Source of the DNA: Rhinopomastus cyanomelas
Lineage: Eukaryota; Chordata; Aves; Bucerotiformes; Rhinopomastidae
DNA: 64,000 bases
NCBI GenBank assembly: GCA_013400115.1
Contig: VXBP01002793.1
Coordinates: 40,001 to 104,000, forward strand
Reading direction: 5' to 3'
Below are positions 1 to 11,956 of the stretch, one piece after another; position 1 is the first letter of the stretch, and every line of letters begins with the position of its first letter. Below the pieces are notes generated by a model. It ran no database searches and was not told the origin of the DNA. It saw only the letters and a program-made list of their open reading frames with translations. Both the position numbers and the translations under genes were made by a program.

Positions 1-845
1 AGCTGCCGAAAATAGTAAGGGACTTGGGTCTCAGAAAACGGTTTTTTTTCTTCTTCTTCTTCTAAGCCAGTAGGGAAAAATGTAACGGGGGTGGAGAGAG
101 GGAAAAGGGTTTCGCCGGGAAAGGTCCGTGATGCAGATTTATTGGCAAAAAGCCAGAGTTGCTATTGTAAATTTCCTCGCCGGTTTCAATGTCAGCCCAA
201 GCTCGTATTTGAACCCGGAATCAGGGCAAAAGCATTATCACTCTGTCACTTTGTTGCCAGAAGTGGATTTTTTTTTTTTTGGTTAATATTTTACTGTTAC
301 ATCTGACAGGATTTCACATTTTCTGTAGCCCGCCTTTAGTACGTTGAACTGCCAGACAGAGAAATTAATACCCTGAGTGACTGTATTTTAATTAAGCAAT
401 TTCATGCAAATTACAAATTTTAGATTGCCAAATAATATATTGCACAAAAATTGTAGGCTGGCTGATCTGATATGCATGGAGTATTACTCTTCCAGGCGCT
501 GTGCATACATGGGAAAATGAACAAAAATGCTAATTTCCAATCTACTATGCAAACGGTAAAAGATGCCTATTTAGATACATATGCTTTCCTTAGGAAGGGT
601 AAACAGTTCTTTAATTTAATATAGCTGACACTCGAAGATGTGTTTTTCTCTTTTGCAAAGATAATTTTCGCGTTGAACAAGTAAATGAGAATTCAAGTAG
701 AAAACATCTTGTTAATGAAGACTAATAAAAACTAATATCGCATGCAATATAATGATATTAAACCTTGTAACTGGTACATAAAGCAAGATCATTCCTATTG
801 TTGCTCTGTCAATGAACATCAAATACGCTCGCATATTAAATATGT
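1..845. other. AT-rich unique DNA upstream of the CpG island
   Basis: No gene is recognised here. A short TTC repeat lies at about 48-63. A perfect octamer site (ATGCAAAT) for POU-domain factors is at 404-411, close to a TTTTAATTAAG homeodomain-type core. Several short open frames exist, but none resembles a known protein. Its position next to a CpG island makes a regulatory role possible; that is inference only. Confidence 0.4.
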
Positions 846-1340
846 ACCGTCCGACGGGGGGGCGGGGGGAGATTAACCTTGAACCATCACCCAGTACTGG
901 GAAGGAACGGGAGCGATATGCACGAGCGGGACACACTTTAATCAGCCAGGACGGGAAAGCGGCCCTCTCGGCCCTCCAAAGAAAGACGAGAACCCAGCGG
1001 GGGAATCCCCATTGTCTGGCAGCCGGGATGTGCCTGCGGCCCCCGGGGCCTCTCGCCGGGCGGGGTGCGGCAGTGGAGCCTCCCCCGGCAGCACCTCGCC
1101 GGCCCCGCCGGCCTCCGAGAACATCCCAGCCATCCCCGCCCTCCTCAGCTTCCGCCGGCAAACGCTGGCGCAGCCCCGTAAGCCCGAAGTTTGCGGTACG
1201 AGATGTGGGAGTGTGCGGTCCGGCAGAATGGGGCAAAAGGGGTGAGCAGCACCCGCGGGAGAGCTCCTCCTTGGGTTTTGTCGCTCCCTCAGAGGGCAAA
1301 CTGAAGAATAATCTGCGGTGCCGTAACGCCTGTTAAGATA
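846..1340. promoter_or_regulatory. CpG island, possible promoter or first-exon region
   Basis: The base composition switches abruptly from AT-rich to very GC-rich, with many unmutated CpG pairs: I count about twelve in the 120 bases from 941 to 1060. Flanking DNA on both sides is CpG-poor. In birds, as in mammals, such islands usually mark transcription start regions kept unmethylated in the germline. Long open frames run through it on both strands (about 812-1336 plus, 712-1299 minus and 942-1385 minus), but GC-rich DNA has few stop codons and none of the translations resembles a known protein. I therefore do not call a coding gene. No TATA box in a convincing place was seen. Transcript direction cannot be decided from sequence alone. 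Confidence 0.7.
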
Positions 1341-3211
1341 AAACTTTGTACGAGCCCTGGCGTCCTCTTCTGAGCCTTTTGTCACTGGGGCTACTCAGTT
1401 GCGTGAAAGCCATCCAGGTATGCCCCTGATTTTTCATTCCGTTTTACGACTTGGTTTCCCAGCACCATGATCAAACACCAGCGTCTAGAAATCAGCTGAG
1501 GCTTCCCAGATGCTGCACACAATTAACCTGGTTGCAAATTCAGCAATCCTAAGTGCAGCACTTCTAGTTGTACCTGGAAATGCGAGGGAAGCATCTCAGT
1601 CACATTCAGTGGCCATGCAGGCTGAACGCACCAGGACTGAAGTGTAGTGTCTGGTTTGGATTTTTTTCCCCACTCAGGATGCAAACAGTGTGCTCAGCCT
1701 TTACGTAAGGATCAAGTTGTTACTTTCACTGGGGACTGGTTGTGGGGGTAGTGTGTTGTTCAGCGTACTTTACTTCACAAGGCTTCTACTCGGGTTGTTG
1801 CCAACATCTTCTGAAATTTAAGTCACATTTGGGTCTAGGTTCTCTTACGTAACTGATTAATGTGCCGTGACAATTAGATGATTGTTTATTGTCATGTTCA
1901 TTCTCTGAAATTCATGTAAACAACCAAGATTTACGTGATTTTTTTGCTTAATTTAATGCAGAGTTTGCGTACAATTTTTATGTGAGATTTCTGTGGAAGT
2001 GTCAGCGCGTCTTTTATCACTTACGGTGAAAAACCCAGTTCATATAGTTGAGAGCAGGCAAAGTCCAGAGGCCCTAATATCAGAAGAGTCTTTTGCCACC
2101 TTGTGGAACATGGTGTTAAGATATGTGGCGGTCATTGGTAAACACTTGCAGCAAAGCCATGTTGTGTTTTCAGTTACACCATTTGCCCCTATCAGCCTGT
2201 TGTTCCTGAAAGCAGCATTTCTTCCTGAATCATTACTGCTTGTAAAGCAGTAAAACTTAACCAGAGCTTCCTAAGCAGAACACTCCATGGAGAATCTGCT
2301 TGCAAACTAATGGTATTGTGTGGCCAATGGAAAGTAGGCTGTGCATGAACAGAAATATCTGGATAAACTACAGCATCTGATTTGAAAAAGTACAACCATC
2401 AAACAGAGTTGCTCAACTTAAGTGGTCATAAAACAGTTCCTTGTAAATAACATAGTAAAAAAACCGGCAATTTTCTTCAGAATATAGTTGATAGTGATAC
2501 TTTCCTGTTTATTTGGGGGAAGGGTTAATCAAGAAACACTTTGTTTTTGGTCAACTAATACTCTGTGAATTTATCCACCAGCTGTCAAGCAGTTTGCTGG
2601 AGTGACTTCTGCTTCACTATTCAACTAACTTGAAGGTTTTCACTCTTGTGGTGTTTGGCAGGACAAATATTTTCAATACCTGTGAGTGACCATCTTATTA
2701 ACTGTGAAGGATTTCGGTTGAACAATAAACATTGTTCTGCCAAAGAATCACAGTAACTTATTCCAAAGTACATTAATCAATCAAAAATCTTGGGCAACAT
2801 TCATGTGACCTTTGCTTGCTTTCAAAATTCAACATTAATGCTTTTTTTTTTCCTCTAGAATTCTCCACTGAGTAATATGGGTTGGTGTTTTAAAGATAAC
2901 CCAAGAGTTTCAGCAAAACAGTTATTATACTTGGGATAATGATATTCAAAGGGATTCACCTTGCAACCTTTACACACATGAGCAGTTAACTCTTACTTAT
3001 ATAAGGACAATAAGGACTACTTGCATGTGTAAGGGTTGCAGGGTCGACTCAAAGGCCAACCATATGACAAAGCATTTCGGATTAGGAATTTGGTGTTTTG
3101 CTGTATGGAGCCGGAGAGCTGATCTCCGAGGCCCATAACTGATGTGGTGGCTGGTATTCCTGGAGTTAAAGGGTTTTGTAGGACTTTTACTTTATATTTT
3201 CAAAGGAAAAA
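1341..3211. other. unique non-coding DNA, no feature recognised
   Basis: Moderately AT-rich single-copy sequence. Short open frames, such as about 1993-2253 on the plus strand, show no recognisable domain. A possible 5' splice site (CAG then GTATGC) sits at 1417/1418 just downstream of the CpG island. No interspersed repeat was recognised. Confidence 0.4.
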
Positions 3212-3592
3212 TCAGGAAAGTACTTGGGAAAAACATGAAATGTGAGAAAGAATAGAGAATCCTAATAAGAACATTGCTTCCAGATTTTTCAGGTAGGCTT
3301 CTGCCAGCAAGCTATCTAAGAGGCTAAACTTCTTGTACAGCTCAAATATCCTGGGATTTCTTGCAGTGAAACTTTTGCCATTGACACTGAAGTTTTTCAC
3401 ATAAATTAATTCGTCCAAACTTTCTCTAGAAAAGCGTTTGGCTTTCAGGATTGAAACAGCAGAACTTTTCATCATAATACCCTGTGTCAGGTAGACCAGG
3501 GCATCCTCTGATCCACAGGTGGACGCTGAACTTTCTTCTATCCTGTCTGAGATAGGTGCCCTAATCACCATTGCATAGCCTGGGCTGCACAC
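3212..3592 (-). other. unidentified 126-codon open frame
   Basis: An open frame on the minus strand with an unremarkable amino-acid mix, including a charged central part (around residues 46-75) and a leucine-rich end (around residues 95-115). I recognise no family. The frame begins at a GTG codon; the first stop upstream is only a few codons further, so this is the whole open stretch. No strong splice donor follows it. A pyrimidine-rich tract and AG lie just upstream on the minus strand near 3595-3615, so an internal exon is conceivable. Chance open frames of this size are expected in 64 kb of DNA. Treat it as a candidate only. Confidence 0.15.
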
Positions 3593-3599
3593 TCTTTTT

Positions 3600-5714
3600 T
3601 GAAAAAGGGAAACAATTTATTTTCATGGGGAGTGAAAAACTAAGTTTCAAAACCATTAAAGTATGTAATGCTTAATATTTAATTCTTATTTTCCTGCCTT
3701 GGAAGCCTGAAGGACCTTCATACTAGATTCTCAAAAATGGAAAGTTTTGTAACTGAAACCAGCAATCTATTGTGCAAACTCTTTGAATTTGAGTGATTTT
3801 GTTGCTTGACATTTAACAAATTGGGAAGTAACTTTAAAAAAATAAAGAGAGGAACATTAATTTGTCCTGTATTACCGAAACACCGCTTACACCATTAGGC
3901 CAGTGTTACCATTCCCAGTCTGTTATCCAGGGGGGTGTAACTTACCAGTAAACATCCATTTGGAACTGCAGTGAGGGACGGGAACGTATCAAACTGGAGT
4001 GTAGCCTTGGATAATATTTAAGTGACAGAAAGGCTAGCAGAAAAGATAATTCATTTTTGTGTTCTTTCAATTAAAAAAGTAACTCCCACTGTTTAGGCAG
4101 AGAGCCCCCTTTATTGAAGGTGGTGCTTGTGGCTCCTAGGTACAAAACCAAAGGTGAAATAAGTTTTTCTTCTGCTTCAGAGACTCAGACTGATGTATGT
4201 TTACTGTGTAAAAGAGCAAATGGTTTTAGCACAGATTTACATACGAAATTCTGTTAGGGTGAAAGTTATTTGATCCCCTGATGATGTCAAAAGAAAGACG
4301 TTTCTGCTCACCATGCCTTTTATATCTGTATTTAGGAGCTAAATAAACACAGTGTAATAGTGTTAGGGACATTACTATAAACAGTTAGGGGATAAGAATC
4401 TCTCAGGAGATGGAATTGTTTTGCTGTTGATGGATGGAGAAAAGCCCGTGTGTGCCCTGATTCCTTCAAATCATGTGTTTAATCATGCATCAGAACACGG
4501 AAAGAAACTTCTTCCTGGAACACTTACCTGGAAAAACGGTGAAAGGCACCAGCTTTTGCCATTGTTTCCAAAATACAGGATAGTGAGTGGAAGAGTGGCT
4601 CAGCCTTAGGAAGCCCAGTAACTTCCTTTTGGCATTGGAAATTCTCCCTTATTGCTTTAAAGGCAGAGTCTCTGAGACTCTGGAGAGCTGCCCAGCTCGG
4701 TTCCTGCTGGGCATCCCTCCACACCGGGAAAGGTGAAATGCGATCCTCAAGGGTGGCAGCATTCCTCCAGGTGGATTACAGAAGCTGCCCTGCCTGCTGC
4801 AGCTATGAAGTGTTTGGAAGGCTTGATGCAAACTGGGTAGTAATGGAAGTCTGGCTAAGGTTCGTATCTAGGCTGCCCAGTAGTAGAGGACCTTCTGGAA
4901 CTCTTGCTTAGAAGAAGGAAGAGACAGGAGATGACTGGGTCTCTTCAGTGCAATGACACACCAGTGCACTGGTGGGTGCTGTCTTTCTTGGAAGCAAAGA
5001 TATTTGAAACCATCTATCTGAAGTAGTGCAGGGCTTGGATTTTTCTTCATATTTACTGACCCCTAGTAATTCTGAAGCATCAACACCATTTCCTTCTGTC
5101 CAGCTATTCATTTCTTACTGAGCTGGGCCAGTGCTGGAAATCATGTTCATGCAGATGTTCCTTCTTCTCAGATATCATCAGGCAGAGTTCCACTCCCATG
5201 AAATGCTAATAACCAAACAAGCCTTCCACCAAAAATGTGCACTCACATGCATTTTGAGACATAATTCATTGCACCGTTTGACATTGCCCTTCCCGCAAAG
5301 ATAATTCACTGCTCTGGGAAACAAAGAGCAGTGTTTAAAAAAGTCTTTCCTGACTTGCTGAGAAGTAACTGCGGGCCCTGAGATTCCTTCATGTTACACT
5401 GCACAAAAGAGTCATTCTGTTAATGCCACGACTGTAAGTCTGGGTGAGAGGACAGAAAGAGACCGATTGCTGGGAAGAGGGTCTGTCTGACCCAGGAGTC
5501 CTACACATATCAGCACAGAGGTAGGTGGCTGGAAGAGGACGGAGAGTTGCTCAGTTGCTCAGCCGAGGAAAAGTGTGCAGCAAGCCCCATGGCAAAGCAG
5601 GGTACTGCTGTTGATGTTATTACTGGTAAATGCAGTGTCAACAGCTCTGCAGACTCCAGGAAATTTTAATGGCACTGTCATAAAGTCACAGATCCAAGGG
5701 GTTTTAGGACATGG
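3600..5714. other. unique non-coding DNA, no feature recognised
   Basis: Single-copy sequence of mixed composition. Overlapping short open frames between about 4420 and 5110 have no recognisable product. No repeat or RNA gene was recognised. Confidence 0.4.
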
Positions 5715-6155
5715 AGCTGTTGAATTGAGTCCAGAGAAGGGCTACAAGGATCGTCAGAGGGCTGGAGCACCTCTCCTGTGTGGATAGACTGAGGGAATTT
5801 TGGGCTGTTCAGCCTGGAAGAGAGAAGGCTCCACAGGGATCCACCAGTCCTTGGCAGGGACCTACCAGAAAGCTGGAGAGGGACTTGCAGGATAAGGTAG
5901 GACAAGAAAGAATGGTTTCAAGCTAGAAGAGGGCAGGTTTAAATTGGATTTTAGGAAGATATTCCTCACTATGAGGCTGGTGAAGCACTGGACAGGTTGT
6001 ACAGGCAGGTTGTGGATGCCCCTTCCTTGGAAGTGTTCAGGGCCAAGTACAACCCTGAACAACCTTGTCTAGTGAGACGTGACCCTGCCTATGGAGGTGG
6101 GGTTGGAAGTAGATGATCTCTGAGGTCCCTTCCAACCTGAGCCATTCTTTGATGC
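5715..6155 (+). mobile_element. CR1 LINE, old 3' fragment
   Basis: The stretch matches the last part of the CR1 second open reading frame and its 3' untranslated end. The start corresponds to the conserved RVQRRA region. It continues through the part encoding the LFSLEKRRL-like segment and the GLPREVVDAPSLE-like segment, then the typical 3' end with GATGATCTCTGAGGTCCCTTCCAACCTG. The frame is broken many times, and a stretch near 5845-5890 is rearranged relative to other copies. The 3' end belongs to the CCAACCTG type rather than the CCAATCCCTAATG type seen elsewhere in the window. Divergence suggests an old insertion. Confidence 0.9.
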
Positions 6156-6896
6156 ACAGAAACTGTGGTGCAGTGTGTTCCCTTGTTCTGAGCCCATCAA
6201 AACTGCTTCTCATAAACATTATTTATTTTACTGTTTCAAATTTTTCTCTGCTTTTCTGCTGTCAAACTAATAAAAAGCGAGGAAAAAAAAGAACTGAAGA
6301 AGTGCAAAGAGAAAGGAGGGAGGGAAGAAGGTAACCACCTGCACTTTTTTAGTTTGTCACTGCTTTTCAAAACAACAGCATTTGGCATCATGCAGCACTT
6401 TTAGTCGTTAGGCTATTCACTCTACTTGAAGTCTGCTGCAGAAAAATGCTTCAGATTAAAATGTCAGTGTTTATGTTCAACTGGCCCCAGATCTATAGGT
6501 TTAGAGGTATTTTTCCATGGGTTTCTGATCCCCACACATTCTTCATTTTGCATGGCTCTAAGCCATGACTCGTAAAGGTGAGAATGTGACATAACTGTGC
6601 AGACTTAAACCCACAGTTTTCTGTGGTATGCTTTTCAGCCCTGAGTAAGGCCAAACATCTGGCCAAGTTCTAATGACTTCAGTTGGGTTCAATGGGCTGG
6701 CATCACCTAAGTAATGGAAATCCACAGAATTTGGACTTGAAATTGCAATACATATGTTTTTCAAGCACAGTTTGTGTTAAAAAAAATCTGGAGTAATATG
6801 TTTTACCCATTCAGATTACTTCAAAAAAACTTTATGTGAAAAATGAGTTTCAAGCTATTTCAAAGTCCAGTTATGATGGGCATTATAGTAATATGT
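6156..6896. other. unique non-coding DNA
   Basis: AT-rich single-copy sequence with a purine-rich run near 6280-6330. No gene or repeat was recognised. Confidence 0.4.
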
Positions 6897-6960
6897 GTGG
6901 ACTAGATGATCTTTCGAGGTGCCTTCCAATCCCTAATGATTCAATGATTCTATGATTCTG
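6897..6960 (+). mobile_element. CR1 LINE, 3' end only
   Basis: Only the last 60 or so bases of CR1 are present: ACTAGATGATCTTTCGAGG, then CCTTCCAATCCCTAATG, then a tail of three ATTC-containing octamers. This is an extreme 5' truncation, which is normal for CR1 because reverse transcription starts at the 3' end and often stops early. The 3' type is the same as in the younger large copies. Confidence 0.9.
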
Positions 6961-8335
6961 CTGCTCCTTATGCTGCTGAGTACTCCTGCAGCTGCTGTTG
7001 CAAGCAAAGGCAAGTGTTGTCCGAGCTCCAGAATACCAATCTTGAGTTACCCTTCAGTATTTCACTTGATATATGAACAGCAGCCATTTCTGTGAAAAGA
7101 AACACAAAATGCAGTATTTTGAATCTATCTACTGAGTTTTTAAAATTTATTAGTCCCTTATAATTTTGCAATGCTACATTTTATAGATTTCAAAAATGTT
7201 CATTTTACTACCAACGCCTTACACATCAGCCTTTTTGAATTTAGTGAAATGGTTCCAAACAAAACATTTTTTCATACGGGATTTTACTTTCCCTGTAACG
7301 TTTGCACCAGATTGTTTTTACTTTCTAGCTTCTAATCAATTTTCCCAAGACTTTCCTTAATTTTGGCAATGCAACATTAAAATATTTTCATATATAATTA
7401 AGTTATAAAGCCCAGTTAGAAATTAGCACTCAGTAAACATAATTTAAATAAAGCAATTATTGCTCAAAGGTAGCTCTTATGTATTTCTTCTGAAATAGCT
7501 GCCAGCATATTTATTCTGGATTTCAGTGCAAACCTCTTGCATAATCACAAAGCAGAATGGTTTTATTTTGCACTCTTTTGAAGACCTTTGCTGCAACAAG
7601 TCGTTTGCCCCAGTGGAAGCATCAAAGAAGAGGAAAGTGAAAAAATAGTGCTGTTTTGCCACCTTCTCTCCTCCATACCGTTCATATGTACTTCCCTAAT
7701 CAAAGTCAGTCTCGTATCTTCTCTGAAAGAGCGCTTGCTTAAGCTGAGCTCATCTTCTCTACACATCCCAAGGTCCCTTGGCTCAGTTCCCTTCACTGCT
7801 CTCTGTGCTACTGGCAAATGAGTGCTGTTCCTTTCCATTTCTTCCCATGCCACATATGCCACTCCACAAACACCAGTGTTCTTCCTTTCTGATTCTTGTG
7901 TCAAGACACAGATGTTTTTCCATTTTTCTTTTGCAATTCACAGGATACCGAGCTTCTCCTTCATCAAAAGCCCTTCTCAGAAAGACCTTGACACACAGGA
8001 TGACCAGCATCTCTCTTACCTCACTTTCAGTCCTTCTCTCCTCCAACTGTGGTCCCTCGAGTGGAGATTCACATGGAAGAGGAGCATTTACTTCCATCCT
8101 TTATTAAAAATCACTTTTAATCTGAAGGAGTACCAGTTCAGGACCTGTGTTTCACACCAGCTCCCATGAGTGTCAGAGGCTTTGTGGGTGTGGGATGTCA
8201 CTTTGAAACTAAAGGACATCTGCTTTTTCCTCTGAGAAGTGGAGGAACCTGGTCACCTTTACAGTCATTCTGTTCAGCTTTCATATGGCTGACTTCATAG
8301 CACTGCCGAAGACAAGAGGGAGGAAGGATCTCACA
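6961..8335. other. unique DNA with a pyrimidine-rich segment
   Basis: From about 7560 to 8170 the plus strand is rich in C and T, which removes stop codons from several frames on both strands and produces overlapping open frames of 60-115 codons. None resembles a known protein, so I regard them as composition artefacts. The remainder is AT-rich and featureless. Confidence 0.4.
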
Positions 8336-8612
8336 GATAACAAGGAAGAGGACAAATGTAAATGTCCTGAAGTTGCACCAGAAGAAGTTTAGGTCAGACA
8401 TTAGGGAAAACTTCTATACTGAAAGGGTCATCAGGGATTAGAACAGGCTGCCTACAGAGGTTGTTGAATTGCTATCCCTAGACATGTTTAAAAGTTATGT
8501 AGATACAGAACTTAAGGACATGGTTTAGTGGTGGGCTTGGTTGAGCTGGGTTAATGGTTGGGCTCAATAATCTTAAGGTCTTTTCCAGTCTAAACAATTC
8601 TGTGATTCTGTG
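8336..8612 (+). mobile_element. CR1 LINE, old 3' fragment
   Basis: Matches the end of the CR1 second open reading frame (the region encoding the FRxNFYTERV-like and LPTEVVELLSL-like segments) and the 3' untranslated end, finishing in ACAATTCTGTGATTCTGTG. Many point differences and broken frames mark it as an old copy. The 5' end is truncated, as usual for this family. Confidence 0.88.
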
Positions 8613-10899
8613 TTCTTTCCACTTTTAGCTGGCCTCTAATGATAACATGTGAATACCTTCTCATGTTCAAAGTCACTGAAGAACATCATAGATGCTCTCC
8701 ATTGGGAAAAAGGGAGGCAATTTTCTCTAATGATGCCTATGTTATATCTGTTCTGTAGAAAAAGAGGGCTTTGCTGTGTGATACTGCTAACAACCCCTTC
8801 AATAAAACATAAAAATCTGCAAACTACCTAATCCTTGCACAAGCATTTAGCCATGAGGCTTTTACTGCTACTAATAGGAGTCCTTCAACTAAATCTCTAC
8901 ACCTTTCTGCAATAATCTACACTAGAAGTAATGTTCTGTAATACCATTCAATCTCTATTTTTATCTCATGCCACAGTCTAATATTCCTCAGTCCATAGCA
9001 AATATACCTTCAGAAAATAGCCTGAGATGGGACAGAATGAGATCCATGATCAAATGAGAATCACTCACTGAAACAGAGTTCTTTCTAGCGAGCTGATAAA
9101 CCAGACCACGAGGATGTAAAAAGTGCAGGGATGGTTTGTGCCAGGTACAGGCTGTAGCTGGAAGATTTGGCTCCAAAAACCCATGAGAAAAGAACTCATT
9201 CTCTCCAGTGAGTGGAAAAAGAAAAGCCAAGATATTTGAAAGAAATATTTTATTTGCAGTCAATACCGCCGTTGGATGGGTGCAGAACAAGCCCCAAAAC
9301 AGCAGAGAAAGGTGAAAGGTTCAGCCAAAATCAGATAAAAGTTTACAGAACTGAAAAGGCAGTGATCTGAAATCTCCCTTCAGTCTCACAGAAGCTTTCT
9401 ACGCAGTAAGGTACATTGAGCTTAAAAATCATTCCAGTGAGCAGAGTTGTTTTATGCCAAGGTCCCCACAATTTTTCCTGCTTCATCTAGGATACAAAAA
9501 GCAAGATGGCTTATGTGCTGAAGTACAAATCGATCTTCTGAGAGGAAAATAAAGAAATTCAGTGTAATGCTGCTGACCAACACAGAGAAAGGGAAAGGTT
9601 GTCACAGGTAGATATGCAGGTTTGGTGCCCGTTCTGCTCACGTGAGCTGTAAGAGCAGATGTGAGCAGACTCACCTAGGAGGAGTTCAGCATTGCACTAG
9701 CACAAGCAGGTGTGGACTGCCTGCCTGTACCAGATGCCATTGCTGAAGCCACAGAGCTGGGAAGCCTTTCTACCCACTGTCCTTTGACAATGGGGATGCC
9801 TATGAGTGAGCAGAATACAGGTAAAAAAAAAAAATAGATGATAAGAAACTTTAAATCACTCGATGTACAGCAAAAGCCAGTTTTTAAGGCAACTCAGTCT
9901 ATGAGGTAGAATCTCCATATTGTGCCAACTCATGGAACAGCACGCATAGAATTAGTGCAATAAAGTTAAACACTTATTCAACTACAGCAAGTGCTAATCA
10001 ACAAACAGTTGTGGAAAATGAATCTTGGCAAACAGATCTGATGTACAAGTTTGGTTGAGACATTCCATATTGTTGCATTTTGTAGGGTTTCACCGTATTT
10101 CAAGTGGGCTTAATTTCAGAAAAGTCAATTAGCCTTTTTTTAAACCAGGAGATCAGCTTGTATGATCACACCATTCTCCATGAGCTGTACAATTTTGGAC
10201 ATTTAAAAAAACCACAACAAACTAATTTTTCAGCTGCAGATTGTACCTGGACTTTCTGACTCGGAGAAGTTCAAATGATGCAGTTCAATAGACAGGTATG
10301 AATTAGCTGCCCCAAAACGTATCATATACAACAAAATAGCAAAACAATGCAGTTCTTCATCATCTGAATGCCATGAGGAGAGGACATAGGATATACTGAA
10401 AGCAGACACATAAACTGAGTGAATGATTCTGTACTGAGAGGAAAATCTAGTATGGAAGTTCTGCTGATGCATATCTATGAGACTTTGCTCTGGGCCTAGG
10501 GGCTGCCGTCAGATGTTTCTAACTAAAGGACTTTGCAAAATGATACAGGAGGCCAGGTTGTTAAAAGGAAGCACATTATGAAGTGTCAAGAGAATTATAT
10601 GATTTTGCCTGATAGTAAAACCTGAGTTCCTTCTAGCGAAACCAGAGCTCTAAAAGAGCACTCAGATGCTCAAAAATCACAATTTGAGCAAATGTGGGCA
10701 CTTAAGAGTAACCTCTAAAACCTCTCTACCTAACTGGCATCACATCTGAGAGACTGTAGATACCCACATTTTTATTTAAAGAAGCACTTGTTAAGTATGC
10801 TAGGTTCAAGAGCACTGCCATCCTCAGATGGAGCTGAGCAGCTAGGTGGTTGTCCCACCTTTAAGGCCCTTTGACTTCAACAGTATTTTCTGAAGGTTA
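8613..10899. other. unique non-coding DNA, no feature recognised
   Basis: Single-copy AT-rich sequence with a poly-A run near 9822-9834. Short open frames at about 8988-9290 and 10230-10472 on the minus strand have no recognisable product. Confidence 0.4.
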
Positions 10900-11000
10900 T
10901 GCTGTGACTTGCAGGAGTTGTGAGTTTAGTTGCCTTGAAACAGAATGCATCTCAGACTGCCCACCTCTTAGATGCTTGCTCTAACAACTGGACTACTGGA
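10900..11000 (+). mobile_element. possible ancient tRNA-derived SINE relic
   Basis: The end of this stretch (CTTAGATGCTTGCTCTAACAA then CTGGACTACTGGAC) resembles the last part of old CORE/MIR-type SINEs, where a phrase like TGCTCTAACCACTGGACTA is typical. The rest is too diverged to align by eye. A search of vertebrate repeat models would settle it. Confidence 0.4.
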
Positions 11001-11103
11001 CAAAAGACCATTTATTTTTCCAAACAATTGAAGATGTCTGTCGTTTGTAACTGAAGGGCTTCCCTGGTCACAAAACTGCAATATGCACATCTGGCTTATG
11101 AAT

Positions 11104-11173
11104 GTTGGGGGGGTTGGACTTAGAGGACCTGTCGAGGTCGTTTCCAACCTGTAACACTCTGTGATTCTGTGAA
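11104..11173 (+). mobile_element. CR1 LINE, 3' end only
   Basis: A G run followed by GGTTGGACTTAGAGGACC, then a TTTCCAACCTG-type phrase and two octamers of the CTGTGATT type. This is the terminal part of an old-type CR1 with almost everything 5' of it missing. Confidence 0.85.
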
Positions 11174-11956
11174 TCCCAGGCATACCAAAACTCCCCTTAT
11201 TCTTGGACAAAGGCACCATCTTGAGCTTCACTTAGACATTTCACATTAAGGAGCTAAGAATCTTTTCCTGTTGATTCTCCAAAATCCACACCTCTACCCT
11301 AATTAGATGTGCAGAACTTCGTGCATCCCGGAGTTAAGTACCAAAGTCCTCACTGGACAAAAGGAATCCCTCCATATTACACCCCCTGTTCCTGTTGGTG
11401 TCAGGCACACAGCAGTGAGATGAGTCGTGGTGTATCAAGGCAAGCTGGCCAGCAAGGATTGCCTGAGACATTGATGAGGCAAAGAGAAAACAAAACTATT
11501 CTCTAAATGGAAGATCAGTTAATCAGAAGTCTAACCCTAACCTCTAAAGAGTTTTCTTTAGAAGGTTTCTAAAGTTTTCTTTATTTTTCTAAAGAAGTTT
11601 TTCTTTAGATCACAGAAATAATGGTGAAGAGATTTTTCCTAATCAGATCAAATCAAGAGCAAGATTATAGCAATAACTACAGAAATCAAATGGAAGTCAT
11701 AATAGAAGGAAAAAAAGAAGGAAATGAAGTGAAAAAAGAAAAGATATAATTTATAGGGAATCATTGGAAATTCTAGACATTGTTTTCAAATCTAATTTAA
11801 GACGTAATAAAAGAAATAACCACAACTTGAAACTTACCATGAAGACAGGAAAAATTTGCAGCTGAGGGAAAAGACAAGACTAAGAACAAAACAAGCCATA
11901 AGTTGGTTTCATCTCCACAACTGATTTCAAGGCTTTATAAAGACTATTGACTTTTA
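11174..11956. other. unique non-coding DNA
   Basis: Contains a small imperfect local repeat around 11545-11605 built from AGTTTTCTTTA and TTTCTAAAG units, and a purine-rich tract at about 11700-11745. No gene was recognised. Confidence 0.4.

Noticed and set aside
845..872. G-rich run as a quadruplex
   Set aside because: Only two long G runs separated by a single C; it does not meet the strict four-run pattern.
712..1385. Long overlapping open frames on both strands across the CpG island
   Set aside because: GC-rich DNA has few stops; the translations are Pro/Arg/Gly/Ala-rich and match no family.
7535..7560. TTGCATAATCACAAAG, slightly like the microRNA miR-153
   Set aside because: It differs inside the mature sequence, and no hairpin partner is visible nearby.
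7563..8169. Five overlapping open frames, 77-115 codons, on both strands
   Set aside because: The strand is strongly C/T-biased, which depletes stop codons in several frames at once; no recognisable protein.
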